DNA of 64,000 nt from Nitrosospira multiformis. Lineage in GTDB: Bacteria > Pseudomonadota > Gammaproteobacteria > Burkholderiales > Nitrosomonadaceae. The notes beneath the pieces were generated by a model. The model searched no databases. It had not been told where the DNA came from and was given only the letters and a program-made list of their open reading frames with translations. Location of the stretch: positions 310,001-374,000 of the forward strand of contig NZ_FNKY01000001.1 in NCBI RefSeq assembly GCF_900103165.1. Reading direction: 5' to 3'. How positions within the stretch are numbered: the stretch's first letter is position 1; each line of letters starts with the position of its first letter. Positions 56,667 through 64,000 of the stretch are shown here, piece after piece. The translations under genes were made by a program, and so were the position numbers.

Positions 56667-57060
56667 TTTGCGGCCTCGATTCGATGCGCATGACACCTTC
56701 CCTGCCACCGGTCAGCGCCTTATCCCCAACCACTGCCAGCGGTTCGTTACGATAAGTGAGCGCTCTCACCAGCATGGGCAGATTGACTCCGGCAAGACAT
56801 TCCACCCTGCCGGGGCTCACCAGCCGAGTGGCGATATTGCAGGGCGTTGCTCCGCAAATATCACTCAATACAAGCACACCATCACCACAATCGACCTGTT
56901 TGATCAATTCCAGCGCTTTGGGCATAACAGCATCGGGATCGTCTCTGTTGGTAATACTTAGATACGTCAAATGCGGCGACTTCTCCCCCATGACATGGTT
57001 GGCGCAATGGATAAGACTGTCACCCAGATTGCCATGAGAAATAACCAGAATTCCGATCAT
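56656..57060 (-). CDS. PTS mannose-type EIIA domain protein
   Basis: 134 residues from ATG 57060. Phosphorylated His in GILVISHGNLGDSLI, then VLSDICGATPCNIATRL, both typical of the EIIA-Man family. It stands alone without EIIB, C or D, as in many betaproteobacteria, where EIIA-Man, HPr and EI form a signalling chain rather than a sugar importer. Confidence 0.92.
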   Translation of the reverse strand: MIGILVISHGNLGDSLIHCANHVMGEKSPHLTYLSITNRDDPDAVMPKALELIKQVDCGDGVLVLSDICGATPCNIATRLVSPGRVECLAGVNLPMLVRALTYRNEPLAVVGDKALTGGREGVMRIESRPQNAM

Positions 57061-57097
57061 GTTCGGTTCCGCCACTTTATATCAAAGGACGAATACA

Positions 57098-58045
57098 TTA
57101 ATTAAGCATCTTCTCAAGTGCGTCCATCATCATTCCAGCGGCGTTGAAACCCGTCTGCTCAGCGATCTCCCGCATGCAGGTTGGGCTCGTAACATTAATT
57201 TCGGTGAGATAATTGCCGATCACGTCCAACCCCGCCAACATCAAGCCCTTATCATATAACGCGGGACCCAGCGCTTCAGCGATTTCACGGTCGCGCCGGG
57301 TGAGCGGCTGCGCCACGCCGGTACCGCCCACGTTAAGATTACCGCGCGATTCACCCGCCTTCGGGATGCGCGCAAGCGCGTAAGGCACAGGCTCTCCAGC
57401 TATCAGCAGAATACGTTTATCACCTTGCGTGATTTCGGGGATGTAGCGCTGCGCCATAATCGTACGCGTACCATAATGCGTAAGCGTTTCCAGAATCACG
57501 CTGATATTGTGATCAGCGCTATGAATTCGAAACACGCTGGCCCCACCCATGCCGTCAAGCGGTTTCAGCACGATATCGCCATATTCAGCAAGGAAATCGC
57601 GAATCAAAGATTCCTGTCTTGTCACCAAAGTCGAGGCGGTAAATTGCGGAAACTTCGCTATGGCGAGCTTCTCGTTATGATCCCGCACCGCTTGCGGGCT
57701 ATTAACGACACGAGCGCCCCGCTTCTCCGCCAGTTCCAGCAGGTAGGTACTGTAGACATACTCCATATCGAATGGAGGGTCCTTGCGCATCAACACCACG
57801 CTAAATTCTTGCAATGGCGTTTCCTCCGGTTCCTCTGTCCGATACCAATGATGCCCGTCTGCCTCAGCTGTTAGTTCCAGCGCGCGCGCAAGTCCAACTG
57901 TCTCGCCGCTCCTGCATACCAAGTCCCCCTGCTGCATACTAAATAGCTGATGACCGCGGGAGGCTGCTTCACGCATCATGGCAAAGCTTGAATCCTTATA
58001 AGGCCTGATGGAATCCAGTTGGTCTAGAATGAAGGCGAGTTTCAT
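57098..58045 (-). CDS. gshB: glutathione synthetase
   Basis: 315 residues. GSH_synth N-terminal domain (LAFILDQLDSIRPYKDSSFAMMREA) and ATP-grasp domain with DIVLKPLDGMGGASVFRI, ITQGDKRILLI and GNLNVGGTGVAQPL. It ligates glycine to gamma-glutamylcysteine. Upstream of the PTS genes on the same strand, a common betaproteobacterial arrangement. Confidence 0.95.
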   Translation of the reverse strand: MKLAFILDQLDSIRPYKDSSFAMMREAASRGHQLFSMQQGDLVCRSGETVGLARALELTAEADGHHWYRTEEPEETPLQEFSVVLMRKDPPFDMEYVYSTYLLELAEKRGARVVNSPQAVRDHNEKLAIAKFPQFTASTLVTRQESLIRDFLAEYGDIVLKPLDGMGGASVFRIHSADHNISVILETLTHYGTRTIMAQRYIPEITQGDKRILLIAGEPVPYALARIPKAGESRGNLNVGGTGVAQPLTRRDREIAEALGPALYDKGLMLAGLDVIGNYLTEINVTSPTCMREIAEQTGFNAAGMMMDALEKMLN

Positions 58046-58335
58046 TTATTATTGCTGATCACAACTTAAATATCGGGGGTCGATGAGTTATTTTTGTATG
58101 GCTCCAGCAAGCTGCCGGACGTGAAGATCGAAGCCAGAAAACAATGGGATGAAGACAGGTTTTGACGATTTTCCGATCCACAATCGGGCTCGCCCGGAAC
58201 AGCGGCAAGATAGGCTTCAGCATGGAATAAATATGATGTTTACTGAAAGTTTACATTGTAGCATCACGTATTGGCGGAACCCGTGAATATTGGAAATCGT
58301 GTATGGGTTCAGAGACCAGGGCCTGTTAACAGACC

Positions 58336-59901
58336 CTAGCGTAGTTCGCCCATTGTATACAGCTCCGTTTGGAAATCAGTTTTGTATTTTTGTGGAAGCT
58401 CGGTCTCCGCCACACTGGCTTGGTCGCGGTTGACATAAATTCCGTACGAAACCCTGAATCTGGCCACGCCGTCGTTGGTGACCGGATGTATAAAAAGATC
58501 CGATAAATTGACTAGGCTCTGAGCACGAGTCAGAAACCGCTCCATCCGGTCAGGCCGCACATTTTCAGTTGTAAATAATTGAATAGTATAGTAATTTTTA
58601 TCAACCGTGGCCATAATTTGCTTGGTGGCCTCGATTCGCTGTTCTAACAGCTTATGTCCCGCCAACTTGACTCCGCCAAAATCCAGCTTGGCGGTTACGT
58701 GTTGTTCGGTTGTGGGAGCTGACCCACCCTGAGTGGACACAATTGCTCCCGCCGCAGTCGCGGATAATCCTTGTGGCGCAGAGGGTCGGGGCGGTGGAGG
58801 AGACTCGGCAGGCACAAGTGGGGCGGAGGGTACGGGAGATCCGGATACCGGTGCTGAGGCTGCCGGAGAGAGACTGGGAGTGGCTAATGCAACCGCCGGT
58901 GGAGATAGTGGGGTCGAGAGCGGAACGGGTGCTGTCGCCTCAGCGGATACCGAAGCAACAGTGGAGGTAACGTTCGTTGGCGTAAAAAGCTGGGCCTGCC
59001 AACCCAGTACCGCCAGCATTACCACGGCGAGTATGGCGCCCGCACCCGCTATGCGGAGATTCGGCAAATGGCGGCGCTTGATTCCGGAATCGTTAACAGC
59101 CGTTCTGGCATGAGGGGCTTCTATGCCACGAGTATGGGCGGCAAACGCCGCCAACAGAGACTTATCGGCAAGAATGTTTATCCGCTGAATGAGTCCACCG
59201 GAAGCGGCGGCAATTAATCTTACCGCTTCAGGAGTAAAAACATCCGGACCGCGATGGCCAGCAGCGCGCATGCGGAACATGAGATAGCCATTCACTGCTT
59301 TAGCGTCGAACGGCTGCATTATTAAATGATGCGTGATGCGATTCTTCAACTGACGCATGGGTGGCAAAGCGAGCGTATGCTTCAGTTCTGGCTGGCCAAA
59401 CAGAACAATTTGCAGCAATTTGTGGTGAGATGATTCGAGCTCGTAAAGTAATCGTAAGGCTTCCAGAGTCTCCGCCGGCATGGTGTGGGCTTCATCCACC
59501 AGCAACACCACTTGTTTGCCATCATATTTCTCGATCAGCGCATTTTGCAGGTCACATATCGCGACGATGGTGCGTGCTTCGATCATCGCGCTTTCAGCAA
59601 GCTCAAACCTTAATTCGTCGGCAATTGCGTGGAAAAGCTCATCTCGTGACAAATTCTGCCCGCCCAGATAAATAGTTTTCATCCCGGCGGGCAACCGTGT
59701 CATCAGTACCTGACATAAGGCGGTTTTTCCACTGCCCTCATCTCCAGTGAGCTGGATAATGCCCTCGACCCCCTCACCATGGGTCAACATATAGATGAGC
59801 GCATCCAGGGTTGCGCCTCTATCACCTCCTTCATAAAAGCAATCGGTGATTATTGTATGGGCAAATGGCTGTTTAGAAAGTCCAAAATGGCCAAGATACA
59901 T
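58336..59901 (-). CDS. ExeA/MshM-like AAA ATPase with membrane helix and SPOR-like C terminus
   Basis: 521 residues. N terminus FGLSKQPFAHTI is the ExeA-family opening. Walker A is QLTGDEGSGKTALCQ, Walker B VVLLVDEAHTMP. A transmembrane helix lies at ~283-303 (GAGAILAVVMLAVLGW), followed by a Pro/Ala/Ser-rich linker (~320-405). The last ~85 residues start YYTIQLFTTENVRPDRMERF and resemble a SPOR-like domain. ExeA-type ATPases help place secretin or pilus structures in the wall; peptidoglycan binding here is inferred. The start codon follows a half copy of the dispersed repeat by one base. Confidence 0.82.
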   Translation of the reverse strand: MYLGHFGLSKQPFAHTIITDCFYEGGDRGATLDALIYMLTHGEGVEGIIQLTGDEGSGKTALCQVLMTRLPAGMKTIYLGGQNLSRDELFHAIADELRFELAESAMIEARTIVAICDLQNALIEKYDGKQVVLLVDEAHTMPAETLEALRLLYELESSHHKLLQIVLFGQPELKHTLALPPMRQLKNRITHHLIMQPFDAKAVNGYLMFRMRAAGHRGPDVFTPEAVRLIAAASGGLIQRINILADKSLLAAFAAHTRGIEAPHARTAVNDSGIKRRHLPNLRIAGAGAILAVVMLAVLGWQAQLFTPTNVTSTVASVSAEATAPVPLSTPLSPPAVALATPSLSPAASAPVSGSPVPSAPLVPAESPPPPRPSAPQGLSATAAGAIVSTQGGSAPTTEQHVTAKLDFGGVKLAGHKLLEQRIEATKQIMATVDKNYYTIQLFTTENVRPDRMERFLTRAQSLVNLSDLFIHPVTNDGVARFRVSYGIYVNRDQASVAETELPQKYKTDFQTELYTMGELR

Positions 59902-59902
59902 T

Positions 59903-59946
59903 ATCCTAAATCCGGTAGTTGTAGCGAGCTCGCCAAAAGGTGAACG
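59903..59946 (-). repeat. half copy of the dispersed repeat before a start codon
   Basis: On the plus strand ATCCTAAATCCGGTAGTTG then TAGCGAGCTCGCCAAAAGGT and GAACG, the reverse of the right half of the copy at 47695-47812. Read toward the gene it ends CCGGATTTAGGATA-ATG, the same junction as at 50204. Confidence 0.7.
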
Positions 59947-59950
59947 TTAA

Positions 59951-60087
59951 ACCTAAATCCGATAGTTGGACGGGGTGAAGTGTGCGGTTTCTGGGGTACA
60001 GAGCAAGTTAAATGGCCCAAATAGTGTTTGTATATCATAGCGCCACTGAATCATGAAAAATGAGCGGCCAATCACCGGACCCAGGAT
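59951..60087 (+). repeat. dispersed palindromic repeat, complete copy (137 bp)
   Basis: Left end ACCTAAATCCGATAGTTGG; interior GTGTGCGGTTTCTGGGGTAC then AGAGCAAG; the right end reads GAGCGGCCAATCACCGGACC then CAGGAT. It stands immediately beside the half copy at 59903-59946, suggesting nested or successive insertions. Confidence 0.75.
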
Positions 60088-60361
60088 TATCACTTCTTGT
60101 GGTCAGGAATCCGCCGGTATGTTCGCAAGTGTGACCTTTAATCGAGCCTGCATCGCCGTGCAAAACGCTCGGTACGATCCTGCTCCACCCTTCTGAGCAG
60201 CAGAAAAGCACGGCTCCAAGTTTCGCTGGCCTGGAATAAGATATCACTATAAATGTAAAATTTCCTGATTCCAATCGCGGAAAAAGCATTTTCAACATAC
60301 TATTTACCTTGTCTTGATCCCCGTTGCTGGAGTATAGTGCGAGTCTGCTATTTATAATCCA

Positions 60362-60560
60362 AGCGGAAGAGTGCGCCGGTTTCATCGTCGCCGCCGAAGG
60401 CGCAACCCCCCGGAATCGCTCAGGCGTAGATCAGATCGATCTTGATCTTTAGAACCGCTTGCGACAAGCAATCTGGAGAGTGCCGGCATTGAATGCCGGC
60501 CACCGAAGGGGCACACGGACAGGATTCCGTAATCTCTCAGGTAAAAAGGACAGAGGGGTG
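60362..60560 (+). promoter_or_regulatory. tandem glycine riboswitch of the gcv operon
   Basis: Aptamer 1 (~60363-60455) has GCGGAAGAGTGCGCC, GCCGCCGAAGGCGCAA and CGCTCAGGC. Aptamer 2 (~60469-60560) has TCTGGAGAGTGCCGG, CCACCGAAGGGGCACAC and CTCTCAGGTAAAAAGGACAG. These are the paired conserved cores of the gcvT glycine riboswitch. A weak hairpin (AGGTCA/TGACTT) plus a T-rich run at ~60580-60596 precedes the gcvT start and may be the expression platform. Glycine binding normally turns the cleavage system on. Confidence 0.92.
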
Positions 60561-60608
60561 AGGTCATATGATGTGACTTCGCCTTTTTTATTTTTGGGAC
60601 ATCCATTC

Positions 60609-61697
60609 GTGAAAACAACCTCTCTTAATCAAACCCACCGCGAGATGAAGGCCAAAATGGTCGATTTCGGCGGTTGGGATATGCCCCTGCATTACGGCTC
60701 CCAGCTGGATGAGCATCACAAGGTACGTAGTGACGCCGGCATGTTCGACGTATCGCATATGTTGGCGGTAGATATCAAGGGCGAATCAGCACGTAGTTTT
60801 TTGCGGCGGCTGGTCGCCAACAACGTGGATAAGCTGACGCAGCCGGGAAAGGCACTTTATACGTGCATGCTCAATCCCCAAGGAGGCGTAATAGATGATC
60901 TGATCATCTATTTTTTGACGGAATCGCATTTTCGCATGGTAGTCAACGCGGGTACCGCTGACAAGGACATGGCGTGGATGCAGGCGCAACGCGATGAAAC
61001 CGCACCCGGACTGGAAATCATTCCCCGCCGTGATCTAGCCATGATTGCGGTGCAAGGACCTAACGCACGCGCCAGGGTTTGGCAGGTCATTCCCGGTGCC
61101 CAGGCTGAGACAGAGGGCTTGAAGTTGTTTCAAGCGGCAACGTATGACAAATATTTCATCGCCCGTACCGGCTATACCGGGGAGGACGGCTTTGAAATCA
61201 TGCTTCCCTCGAAGGATGCCGCGGAATTCTGGCACGCGCTCCATGCCGCGGGCGTAGCGCCAGCGGGGCTCGGTGCGCGTGACACTTTACGGCTTGAGGC
61301 TGGAATGAATCTTTACGGTCAGGATATGGATGAGACGTCCAACCCATTGGAATCTGGATTGGCCTGGACGGTTGATCTAAAAAGTGATCGGGATTTTATT
61401 GGCAAGCCGGCACTACTGGAAAAACCCGTTAAGCAACAATTGATTGGTTTGATTTTACTGGAGCGGGGCGTGCTGCGCAGCCACCAGAAGGTTGCTACGC
61501 AGTATAGCGACAACGAAGGCGACGGTGAGATAACCAGCGGCGGGTTCTCTCCCTCGCTTAATCAGTCTATCGCCCTGGCGCGCTTGCCGTTACAGGTATC
61601 CGCGGGAGATGAAGTACAGGTGTTGGTGCGGGACAAAATGCTGCGAGCGAAAGTGGTGAAGCATCCTTTCGTGCGAAACGGCAAGAGCTTGATTTGA
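60609..61697 (+). CDS. gcvT: glycine cleavage system T protein (aminomethyltransferase)
   Basis: 362 residues from GTG 60609; the open frame continues upstream through the riboswitch but that part is not protein-like. Begins [35 protein letters not shown], with [21 protein letters not shown] and the folate-site Asp region [18 protein letters not shown]. It transfers the methylene group to tetrahydrofolate and releases ammonia. First gene of the riboswitch-controlled operon. Confidence 0.96.
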   Translation: MKTTSLNQTHREMKAKMVDFGGWDMPLHYGSQLDEHHKVRSDAGMFDVSHMLAVDIKGESARSFLRRLVANNVDKLTQPGKALYTCMLNPQGGVIDDLIIYFLTESHFRMVVNAGTADKDMAWMQAQRDETAPGLEIIPRRDLAMIAVQGPNARARVWQVIPGAQAETEGLKLFQAATYDKYFIARTGYTGEDGFEIMLPSKDAAEFWHALHAAGVAPAGLGARDTLRLEAGMNLYGQDMDETSNPLESGLAWTVDLKSDRDFIGKPALLEKPVKQQLIGLILLERGVLRSHQKVATQYSDNEGDGEITSGGFSPSLNQSIALARLPLQVSAGDEVQVLVRDKMLRAKVVKHPFVRNGKSLI

Positions 61698-61739
61698 TTA
61701 GAACGGAAAAGCGATATCATTTAATTCTGGAGCAAAAAC

Positions 61740-62129
61740 ATGATTATTCCAAACGATCTGAAATACACTAAATCCCATGAATGGGTCAGGCTTGAAGACG
61801 ACGGGACAGTGACAATCGGCATTACTCAGCATGCTCAAGAGTTACTGGGCGACATGGTGTTCGTAGAGACGCCGGACGTCGGACGTAAACTTAAACAGGG
61901 GGAGGAATGCGCCGTAGTGGAGTCAGTCAAGGCTGCGGCCGACGTGTATACGCCCATCGCGGGAGAAGTCACCGCGGTTAATCCTGATCTTGAGCCGGCC
62001 CCGGAAAAAATCAATCAGGATGCCTACGCAGCATGGCTCTTTAAGCTAAAGCCAGTCAATGCCGCGGATCTGAACAATCTGCTCGATGCCGCAGGCTATC
62101 AGAAAATACTTGAGAGCGAGGAAGATTAA
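61740..62129 (+). CDS. gcvH: glycine cleavage system H protein
   Basis: 129 residues. Lipoyl-attachment Lys in [45 protein letters not shown] is the family core. It shuttles the aminomethyl group between P, T and L proteins. 42 bases after gcvT. Confidence 0.97.
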   Translation: MIIPNDLKYTKSHEWVRLEDDGTVTIGITQHAQELLGDMVFVETPDVGRKLKQGEECAVVESVKAAADVYTPIAGEVTAVNPDLEPAPEKINQDAYAAWLFKLKPVNAADLNNLLDAAGYQKILESEED

Positions 62130-62231
62130 TAAAGCCATGGACCTGCGAAAATTAAGGCTGGGATAATATTTTCCGGCTTGTCTTTCACTTCTCCTTTTCA
62201 ACTTTCATACCCATGATTCACGGAACAAACC

Positions 62232-63590
62232 ATGCCGTTCATTCCCCACACTGAAGAAGATATACAAGCGATGCTTGCAAGCATCGGCGCAAAAACCATC
62301 GATGATCTGTTCGATGAGATCCCTCCCGCTCTGAAAGGCGGCAGCTTGAAACGAGTGCCTCCCGGTTTGAGCGAAATGGAAATTTCGCGATTGATGCTGG
62401 AACGGGCCGAAGCGGATGGGCGTTATCTCAGTTTCATCGGTGCAGGTGCCTATGAGCACCATATTCCGGCAGCAGTATGGCAAATAACCACTCGCGGCGA
62501 ATTCTATTCCTCATACACCCCCTATCAGGCGGAAGCGAGTCAAGGCACGCTGCAATTGCTCTACGAGTATCAGACCATGATGGCGTCGCTGACCGGAATG
62601 GATGTCTCCAATGCGAGTATGTACGATGGCGCTTCCGCACTGGCTGAAGCGGCATTGATGGCGGTACGCTCGCATAAATCCTCGCGCCGTATTCTGATGC
62701 CCGCAACGGTGCATCCCATCTACCGTAGCGTGGTACGCGCGATCGTCAAAAATCAGGGTATTGACGTGGTTGAAATCCCTTATTGCAAGGAGTCTGGCCA
62801 GACCTTGCCCGAATCTCTGAATGCGTTCGACAAGGAGGAATTTGCGGCGTTGGTCATTCCCCAGCCCAACTTCTTCGGTGTGCTCGAACAGGTTGATGCC
62901 CTCACCGATTGGGCGCATAGCAAGAATGCGCTTGCGATCGGCGTGGTCAACCCCATTGCGCTGGCATTGCTTAATCCACCCGGCGAATGGGGGGCGAAAG
63001 GTGCGGATGTAGCGGTGGGTGAAGGGCAGCCATTGGGAATTCCCCTTTCGAGCGGTGGGCCCTACTTCGGTTTCATGGCCTGCAAGCAGGCACTGGTGCG
63101 TCAGATGCCCGGGCGTATCATCGGCCGGACTACAGATCAGGATGGCAAGCCTGGCTTTGTTCTCACGCTACAGGCACGTGAGCAGCACATTCGACGCTCC
63201 AAGGCCACTTCCAACATCTGTACTAACCAAGGATTGATGGTCACCGCCGCCACCATTTATATGGCGCTGACGGGTCCGGAAGGGTTGCGGCGGATTGCCG
63301 CTCAGTCTCATGCAAACACCTTGGTTCTGCTGGAAAAACTGGAAGCCCTGAAAGGCGTAAAGAGAATTTTCAATGGATCATTGTTTCATGAAACAGTGAT
63401 TTCGCTACCGGGACCGGTTGATGAGTTATTGCGGACGCTCAAAAATCAGCAGATATTGGGGGGACTGAGTCTAAAAGATTTTTATCCAGAGCTTGGCAAC
63501 GCAATACTGGTATGCGCCACCGAAACCAAAACACCGGCGGATCTGGAAAATTACGCAGGGTATTTAGGCAAGGCAATTGACAAGCTATAA
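62232..63590 (+). CDS. gcvPA: glycine dehydrogenase (decarboxylating) subunit 1
   Basis: 452 residues, the N-terminal half of split P protein: [53 protein letters not shown]. The PLP-binding Lys is carried by subunit 2 (gcvPB), which does not follow directly; a thiol peroxidase gene does. gcvPB must lie beyond the window or elsewhere. Confidence 0.96.
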   Translation: MPFIPHTEEDIQAMLASIGAKTIDDLFDEIPPALKGGSLKRVPPGLSEMEISRLMLERAEADGRYLSFIGAGAYEHHIPAAVWQITTRGEFYSSYTPYQAEASQGTLQLLYEYQTMMASLTGMDVSNASMYDGASALAEAALMAVRSHKSSRRILMPATVHPIYRSVVRAIVKNQGIDVVEIPYCKESGQTLPESLNAFDKEEFAALVIPQPNFFGVLEQVDALTDWAHSKNALAIGVVNPIALALLNPPGEWGAKGADVAVGEGQPLGIPLSSGGPYFGFMACKQALVRQMPGRIIGRTTDQDGKPGFVLTLQAREQHIRRSKATSNICTNQGLMVTAATIYMALTGPEGLRRIAAQSHANTLVLLEKLEALKGVKRIFNGSLFHETVISLPGPVDELLRTLKNQQILGGLSLKDFYPELGNAILVCATETKTPADLENYAGYLGKAIDKL

Positions 63591-63653
63591 CATGGTTCCC
63601 CGTCGATTCCTGGCCATCCTCAATTAAATCATTCTTAACTTAAGGAGAACAGC

Positions 63654-64000
63654 ATGGTTACGCTTGCAGGCAATCCCATCAAAATTGAAGGAACCTTTCC
63701 CAAAACAGGCGAAAAAGCACCGGCATTTTCGCTGGTTAACAAGGATTTGAAGGATGTCACGCTGGCTGACTTTGCCGGCAAGAAAAAAGTACTTAACATT
63801 GTTCCCAGTTTGGATACCCCCGTCTGTGCCATCTCTACCCGCAAGTTTAATGAGAAGGCCAGCAACATGGAGAATACCGCGGTGCTGATAATCGCCGCTG
63901 ACTTGCCTTTTGCAATGAGCCGTTTCACTGATACCGAAGGATTGGACAAAGTGGTGGTATTGTCCACCATGCGGGGGGCGGAGTTCATGAAGAATTATGG
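63654..64000 (+). CDS. tpx: thiol peroxidase (Tpx), 3' end cut by the window
   Basis: 115 codons visible from ATG 63654, Shine-Dalgarno AAGGAG at 63642-63647. [23 protein letters not shown], then [15 protein letters not shown] with peroxidatic Cys58, [13 protein letters not shown], and [13 protein letters not shown] near the edge, all diagnostic of Tpx. In E. coli Tpx the segment after RF reads CGAEG and holds the resolving Cys95; here it reads TDTEG, so that Cys is absent. Reduces peroxides in cytoplasm or periplasm. 63 bases after gcvPA. Confidence 0.93.
   Translation, partial: MVTLAGNPIKIEGTFPKTGEKAPAFSLVNKDLKDVTLADFAGKKKVLNIVPSLDTPVCAISTRKFNEKASNMENTAVLIIAADLPFAMSRFTDTEGLDKVVVLSTMRGAEFMKNY

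Noticed and set aside
1-64000. CRISPR array or intact insertion sequence
   Set aside because: No regularly spaced direct repeats and no transposase frame were seen; only MITE-like and palindromic repeats are present.

Overview
The window looks like a chromosomal segment of a betaproteobacterial ammonia oxidizer of the Nitrosospira type (Nitrosomonadales). This is inferred from the methanolan-type EPS/exosortase gene order, a single-gene copper nitrite reductase (nirK), and the betaproteobacterial style of the housekeeping genes. No 16S rRNA or amo gene is present to prove it.

Layout. (1) 1-0.85 kb: 5' part of an RluF-like pseudouridine synthase and tRNA-Val(GAC) with a good promoter. (2) 0.85-3.35 kb: accessory patch behind the tRNA, with a pentapeptide-repeat membrane protein and a broken phage-type DNA adenine methylase. 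(3) 3.4-30.4 kb: a large minus-strand exopolysaccharide locus. Read in transcription order it runs epsA (LuxR regulator), epsB (priming transferase), epsL, epsD, epsE, epsF, epsG, xrtB/epsH (exosortase), epsI, gmd, fcl, flippase, GT4, FkbM methyltransferase, polymerase/ligase, GT2, a glycoside hydrolase-like protein, a PEP-CTERM lyase-fold protein, wecB, a wecG-type transferase, galE and manC. A second PEP-CTERM protein lies beyond its end. manC, gmd and fcl imply a fucose-containing polymer; wecB and the wecG-type gene imply ManNAc. (4) 30.4-31.8 kb: intergenic region with strong palindromes, then tRNA-His, tRNA-Arg and tRNA-Pro read from one promoter. (5) 31.9-35.8 kb: folE2, dxs, ispA, xseB. 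(6) 36.0-37.5 kb: a Rieske oxygenase and a SpoIIAA-like protein. (7) 38.2-44.3 kb: a plus-strand operon of acyl-AMP ligase, SDR reductase, acyl carrier protein, serine palmitoyltransferase and ABC exporter, most simply read as a bacterial sphingolipid pathway. (8) 44.6-47.5 kb: a secreted Gly/His-rich protein, a MITE-like element, nirK, and RNase P RNA. (9) 47.8-54.3 kb: LEA14-like lipoprotein, pyrE, xth, AmpG-type permease, metW, HugZ-like protein, metX. (10) 54.7-59.9 kb: ptsI, ptsH, a mannose-type EIIA, gshB, and an ExeA-like ATPase. (11) 60.4-64 kb: tandem glycine riboswitch, gcvT, gcvH, gcvPA, and the start of tpx.

Two observations stand out. One is a dispersed family of about 70-140 bp imperfect palindromes with ends resembling ATCCTAAATCCGGCAGTTGG. 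At least nine full or half copies occur here, and three of them end 0-1 base before the start codon of unrelated genes. The other is the apparent sphingolipid operon. Smaller points are a Tpx whose resolving-cysteine position is Thr, nested operator-like palindromes upstream of epsA, and a GlyGly-CTERM-like tail on the protein beside nirK.
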